Shown piece by piece: positions 24,069-27,556 of a DNA stretch of 27,556 nt. Position 1 is the first letter of the stretch. Every line of letters starts with the position of its first letter. Origin of the DNA: DASQUP01 sp035641235. Its GTDB lineage: Bacteria; Actinomycetota; CADDZG01; WHSQ01. The notes under the pieces were generated by a model that was not told where the DNA came from, did no database searches, and worked only from the letters and a program-made list of their open reading frames with translations. The translations under genes and the position numbers were made by a program. Location: NCBI GenBank assembly GCA_035641235.1, contig DASQUP010000073.1, positions 1 through 27,556 of the forward strand, read 5' to 3'.

Positions 24069-24533
24069 TCAACCGATGTTCTTCTGCTCCACCGCGCCAC
24101 GCCAGGCCCCGGTCTCGGAGCCCCGCTCCTCTATGAACTGCTTGAACCGCTCGAGGTCGCCTTTGACGCGGCGATCGACAATGCCGACCGCACTGCCTGC
24201 TTTTTCGACGACGTCTGTCGTCGCGTATTCGAGCTGCAGCATCACCCGCGTCGTGTTGTCGTCCAGCCGGTGGAAGGTGACGACACCCGCATTGTCGGTC
24301 TCGCCTTCAGCCGCCCAGGCGATCCGTTCGTCCGGGAGCTGCTCCGTGATCCGAGCCTTGTACTCGCGCTCCGTTCCTCCGACCTTCACGGTCCAGTGGA
24401 GAGTCACGTCGTCCAGCTGACGGACTTCCTGGACCCCCTCCATGAAATTGTGGAAATCCTCAAACTGCGTCCATTGGTTGTACGCGGTTCGCACCGGAAC
24501 GTTCACATCTATCGATCTCTCGATGGTTGCCAC
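24069..24533 (-). CDS. SRPBCC-fold (polyketide cyclase/lipid-transport type) protein
   Basis: This 154-residue helix-grip protein begins ATIERSIDVNVPVRTAYNQWTQ and continues FEDFHNFMEGVQEVRQLDD, the standard start of the SRPBCC group that binds hydrophobic ligands in a central cavity. The middle AGVVTFHRLDDNTTRVMLQLEY strands and the C-terminal DLERFKQFIEERG helix complete the fold. Members are often stress-associated and of unknown ligand. The GTG at 24533 is well supported by AGGAGG at 24539-24544, 5 bases upstream. It is divergent from the membrane-protein gene at 24711 across 177 bases and lies upstream of ftsH on the same strand, separated by a hairpin. Confidence 0.88.
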   Translation of the reverse strand: MATIERSIDVNVPVRTAYNQWTQFEDFHNFMEGVQEVRQLDDVTLHWTVKVGGTEREYKARITEQLPDERIAWAAEGETDNAGVVTFHRLDDNTTRVMLQLEYATTDVVEKAGSAVGIVDRRVKGDLERFKQFIEERGSETGAWRGAVEQKNIG

Positions 24534-24710
24534 GACTTCCTCCTGTCACAAAACGGGATTGCCTTGCGCGCATACGTACCCGCGATCGAAGGACGGGAAA
24601 TGCAGAGCAATCACAGGTCCGACATAACTCGCGTTTGGGACACGCGGTCGTTTCGCCGAACACGGCTCGGGAAGGACCCTCAGGTCAATGATTCGTAGGG
24701 AGGATGAGTT

Positions 24711-25337
24711 ATGGACACCTGGCTGATAGTCGTCCTCGTGCTTGTAGTGCTTGCGGCCGCGGCCGTATACGCCCTGTTCGAATACAGAAAGCGACAGACC
24801 GCAAAGCTCCGAGGCCAATTTGGCCCCGAGTACGAGAGAACCCTCGAGGAAAAGGGCGGCAGGCGCGATGCCGAAAGGGACTTGATGGCGCGCAAGGAGC
24901 ACCGCGCTCGACTCGACATCCGGCCTTTGGAGCCCTCGGCGCGCCGAGACTACCAAGCGTCGTGGAGCGATACCCAGGCGAAATTCGTGGACTCGCCCGG
25001 TCAGGCAATTCGTGAGGCCGACGCACTGATCATTCTCGTGATGCGCGATCGGGGTTACCCGGTCGACGATTTCGAGCAGCGATCCGCCGACATCTCGGTA
25101 GACCATCCGTCCGTTGTCGAGAACTACCGTGCCGCGCACGCTGTATCGATGGCGAATGAACGCGGCGAATCCACGACCGAGGACCTCCGACGGGGCATGG
25201 TCCACTACCGTCAGCTCTTCGAGGAGCTCCTAGAGCTCCACGGCGAGGAGCCCAAGGTTGTCGACATCTCCGAGCGCGAGCCGGCCTCCGACAGAGCCGT
25301 CGATGTGAGGGAGAGCGAAACCCGACGCACCTCGTAG
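24711..25337 (+). CDS. Conserved membrane protein of unknown function
   Basis: This 208-residue protein has one N-terminal membrane helix (about 4-24) followed by a basic EYRKRQTAKLRGQFGPEYERTL junction, a charged helical region, and a compact block RDYQASWSDTQAKFVDSPGQ, VMRDRGYPVDDFEQRSADISVDHPSVVENYRAAH. I have seen this block in many actinobacterial and proteobacterial proteins, but it has no assigned function that I know. The C-terminus is a low-complexity acidic/basic tail. ATG 24711 has GGGAGG 8 bases upstream. Topology would place the bulk in the cytoplasm. It faces the histidine kinase gene across only 5 bases. Confidence 0.8.
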   Translation: MDTWLIVVLVLVVLAAAAVYALFEYRKRQTAKLRGQFGPEYERTLEEKGGRRDAERDLMARKEHRARLDIRPLEPSARRDYQASWSDTQAKFVDSPGQAIREADALIILVMRDRGYPVDDFEQRSADISVDHPSVVENYRAAHAVSMANERGESTTEDLRRGMVHYRQLFEELLELHGEEPKVVDISEREPASDRAVDVRESETRRTS

Positions 25338-25342
25338 GGAAA

Positions 25343-25378
25343 CTAGACCGCGTCCAGCACCCCTCGGACGCGGTCTAG
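25343..25378. terminator. 13-bp perfect inverted repeat at the kinase stop codon
   Basis: CTAGACCGCGTCC (25343-25355) and GGACGCGGTCTAG (25366-25378) are exact complements around a 10-base loop. On the minus strand the stem encodes the last residues of the kinase (LDRVRGVLDAV) and its TAG stop, then TTT CCC follows. It probably terminates both convergent transcripts. Confidence 0.65.
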
Positions 25379-27556
25379 CAACGCCTCCTCGGTGAACGGT
25401 TTGCCGATGAACGGCACGCCCTCATCGAGGACGCCATGATGGGCGATCACATCTTCGGGGTACCCCGACATGTACAGGACCGGTGGTCGATCGTCGATCG
25501 CGAGCAACCTCTCGACAAGCTCTTTGCCGGATCCGCCGGGCATGATTACATCGGTCAAAATTGCCGCTATCTCGTCGACGTTATCGAGGAACAGTTGCTC
25601 TGCGGCCTCGTGTGTGCCTGCCTCCAGCACGGTGAAGCCATTTCTCTCGAGCATGCGCCGAACCAGTCTTCTCAAAGAGTCGTCGTCTTCAACGAGCAGG
25701 ATCGTCTCACTGCCCCTTTGTGTTTGGACCCGGCGAGCCTTGACCCTGACGTCCTTCCCCGTTTCCTCCGATCTAGGTAGGTAAACGGAGAAGATTGACC
25801 CCTCCCCTTCCTCGGAGTACGCCGATATATATCCGCCCGCCTGCTTCACCGCACCGTAGGCAGTTGCGAGTCCTAGACCGGTGCCCTGTCCACGCGCCTT
25901 TGTTGTGAAGAAGGGCTCAAAGATGTGTTTGAGAACCTCTTCGCTCATCCCCATTCCGTCGTCTGCCATAGTGAGCCGCACGTAGGACTCCGGTGCCATT
26001 CCCGGATAGAGACGCGCAAAGTCTTCGCCTACGATGATGTTTTCCGTCGTCATAGTGATGAGCCCACCGCTGGGCATGGCGTCTCGCGCGTTCACAGCGA
26101 GGTTGACGATGACCTGCTCTATCTGGCCCGTGTCGACCTTCGTAAGGCATGGGCTCTCGCTCTCCCTCACATCCAGCTCAACGTCCTCCCCGAGAGTCCT
26201 GCTGAGAAGGCTCTGCATTCCGCGCACGATGTCGTTGAGGTCGACAACCTGAGGACTGACGATCTCTTTGCGCGAAAACGCCAGTAGCTGACGGACCAGG
26301 TTGGCCCCTCTATCACTGGCCTCGCGGATGTCTCTTAGGTCCTCCACAAACTCGTGATCCGAAGGTAAGGATTCCGCCATAAAGCTTGCGCAGTTGATGA
26401 TCACTGCAAGGAGGTTGTTGAAATCGTGGGCCACACCGCCCGCGAGTCGCCCAATCGCTTCCATCTTCTGGGCTTGTCTGAGCTGGTCTTCGAGAGTCTT
26501 GCGCCTGGTGATGTTCTCCACCATGCCCAAGGCATACGCGGGTTTCCCCACTGCATCTTTAATGAGGGACACGGTGAGGTTCGCCCACACGATCGACCCG
26601 CTCTTGTGTATGAAGCGTTTTTCCATCTGGAATAAGTCGCGTTCACCACGCGCCATCTCGTCGAACAACTCGCGGTTGCGGACGACATCATCCGGATGGG
26701 TGAAAGAGTCGAACGTGACCGATGCAAACTCTTCGTCGCTGTACCCCAACATTTCCTGAACGATTCGGTTCGTTTGGACGGTATGGCCCTCGAGGTCTAC
26801 GAGACCGATCCCGACCGGGGCGGCCTCGAAGATGCTTCTGAATCGTTCCTCGTTCTCTCTCAGAGCCTCCGCCGCCGCTTTTCTCTCGGTGACATCGATC
26901 ATGACCCCACGCATCAACGGTCCGGACCCGTTTTCCGTACCCACTCGGCGGGCCTCGTCGCGCACCCAGACCACTCGGCCGTCACGCCTCACAAATCGAT
27001 ACTCGAAGACCATCAAGTCACCCTCGGAGACGTCGAGCCCCGTCGACTCCTCGGCAATAACGCGTTCCCTGTCGTCAGGATGAAGGTGATCGCTCCACGG
27101 ACTTATGGCGGACATCCATTGCTCGGCCGAGACCCCGGTAAGCGATTCGATGTGGGGGCTAACGTAGAGCCACCGGCCCTGGGGCCCGAACTCTGCCAGG
27201 TAGACGACCGCGGGAACATCCTCAACTAGAGATCTGTATTTTTCTTCGGTGACGAGCAGGCGCTCCTCGGCCTTCTTGCGTTCCGTAATGTCCCGCTGGT
27301 TCGAAACCACACCTCGGACGTTGGGATCCGCGAGCAGATTCGTAAACGTCACATCGAACCAATGGACCGAACCATTCTTGTCTCGTCCGCGTATCTCGAA
27401 GACGCGTGAACCACCAGGTTCGGACAGGACCTCCGTCCATGCCTGAGTGGCTGCGGGTAAGTCTTGCTCCACGAGATAGCTCGTTGCCAACCCGCCTGCG
27501 AACTCGGCGGGAGAATAGCCAAGCACCCGTTCTACAGAGGGACTTACATACATCAC
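25343..27556 (-). CDS. Multi-PAS hybrid histidine kinase, 5' end outside window
   Basis: The visible 737 residues have no certain start, since the frame runs to the right edge. In order: part of a PAS/PAC domain (about 1-95), a second (about 103-228), a third (about 236-352), a HisKA domain with the phosphoacceptor His377 in GRLAGGVAHDFNNLL, an HATPase domain with NLAVNARDAMPSGG, MADDGMGMSEEV and GQGTGLGLATAYG, then a receiver domain with VEDDDSLRR, the phosphoacceptor Asp669 in ILTDVIMPGG, and GKPFTEEALL. It is a soluble-looking hybrid kinase that could pass phosphate to its own receiver and then to an unseen phosphotransfer partner. The signal is unknown. No regulator gene adjoins on the visible side. 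Numbering is relative to the window edge. Confidence 0.93.
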   Translation of the reverse strand: MMYVSPSVERVLGYSPAEFAGGLATSYLVEQDLPAATQAWTEVLSEPGGSRVFEIRGRDKNGSVHWFDVTFTNLLADPNVRGVVSNQRDITERKKAEERLLVTEEKYRSLVEDVPAVVYLAEFGPQGRWLYVSPHIESLTGVSAEQWMSAISPWSDHLHPDDRERVIAEESTGLDVSEGDLMVFEYRFVRRDGRVVWVRDEARRVGTENGSGPLMRGVMIDVTERKAAAEALRENEERFRSIFEAAPVGIGLVDLEGHTVQTNRIVQEMLGYSDEEFASVTFDSFTHPDDVVRNRELFDEMARGERDLFQMEKRFIHKSGSIVWANLTVSLIKDAVGKPAYALGMVENITRRKTLEDQLRQAQKMEAIGRLAGGVAHDFNNLLAVIINCASFMAESLPSDHEFVEDLRDIREASDRGANLVRQLLAFSRKEIVSPQVVDLNDIVRGMQSLLSRTLGEDVELDVRESESPCLTKVDTGQIEQVIVNLAVNARDAMPSGGLITMTTENIIVGEDFARLYPGMAPESYVRLTMADDGMGMSEEVLKHIFEPFFTTKARGQGTGLGLATAYGAVKQAGGYISAYSEEGEGSIFSVYLPRSEETGKDVRVKARRVQTQRGSETILLVEDDDSLRRLVRRMLERNGFTVLEAGTHEAAEQLFLDNVDEIAAILTDVIMPGGSGKELVERLLAIDDRPPVLYMSGYPEDVIAHHGVLDEGVPFIGKPFTEEALLDRVRGVLDAV

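Noticed and set aside
24534..24710. Alternative-sigma promoter in the SRPBCC/membrane-protein gap
   Set aside because: A GGGTAC resembling a stress-sigma -10 is present on the minus strand, but no matching GTTT -35 is found at a proper distance.
24546..25205. 219-codon minus-strand frame over the membrane-protein gene
   Set aside because: It starts inside the better-supported plus-strand gene, which has a good ribosome binding site and a conserved-looking core.

Overview
The window is GC-rich, compact bacterial chromosome, best explained as an uncultured or little-studied Actinomycetota. Evidence: a phosphatidylinositol-mannoside set (PimA-like mannosyltransferase, PatA-like acyltransferase, PgsA-type CDP-alcohol transferase) near HIT and ThrS genes, a FusA2-type EF-G paralogue, DUF3048 and DUF5317 proteins, and HAIR-type (HspR) operators at hsp20 and clpB. 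I see no rRNA, tRNA, CRISPR array, phage or intact insertion sequence.

Layout. 1-2199 (minus): DUF5317 membrane protein, an M48-fold protein whose HExxH motif is destroyed, and a DUF3048 (YerB-like) protein cut by the window edge. 2430-5783 (plus): a 29-codon ORF with a strong ribosome binding site, a very stable hairpin, a membrane GGDEF-EAL c-di-GMP enzyme, and the PimA-like enzyme. 5882-8872 (minus): FGGY sugar kinase, PgsA and PatA-like acyltransferase, the last two overlapping. 8967-11033 (plus): EF-G-like GTPase. 11093-15912 (minus): stand-alone DUF2090 aldolase-like protein, a fold-back repeat element, an exported gluzincin metallopeptidase overlapping thrS by ATGA, then HIT. 16022-17463 (plus): TPR protein overlapping a MidA/NDUFAF7-family methyltransferase. 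17578-24533 (minus): a proteostasis block with SRPBCC protein, ftsH, clpB, a zinc-ribbon microprotein, a D-2-hydroxyacid dehydrogenase and hsp20. 24711-25337 (plus): conserved membrane protein of unknown function. 25343-27556 (minus): multi-PAS hybrid histidine kinase, cut by the right edge.

How it fits together. PgsA, the acyltransferase and PimA would make phosphatidylinositol(-phosphate) and its mannosylated, acylated derivatives; in mycobacteria these lie in one run with thrS and a HIT gene, whereas here that run is broken by inversion and by insertion of fusA2 and a sugar kinase. Hsp20, ClpB and FtsH form a heat-shock cluster, with HAIR-like sites at hsp20 and clpB suggesting shared HspR repression.

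The least ordinary signals are non-coding: a 166-bp fold-back element with 21-bp terminal inverted repeats and a TA at each end (14838-15003), inserted so that its end supplies the stop codon of the aldolase gene; and three copies of a palindrome with GAGATGGC/GCCATC-type ends at gene 3' ends (5811-5858, 17461-17509, 18170-18217).
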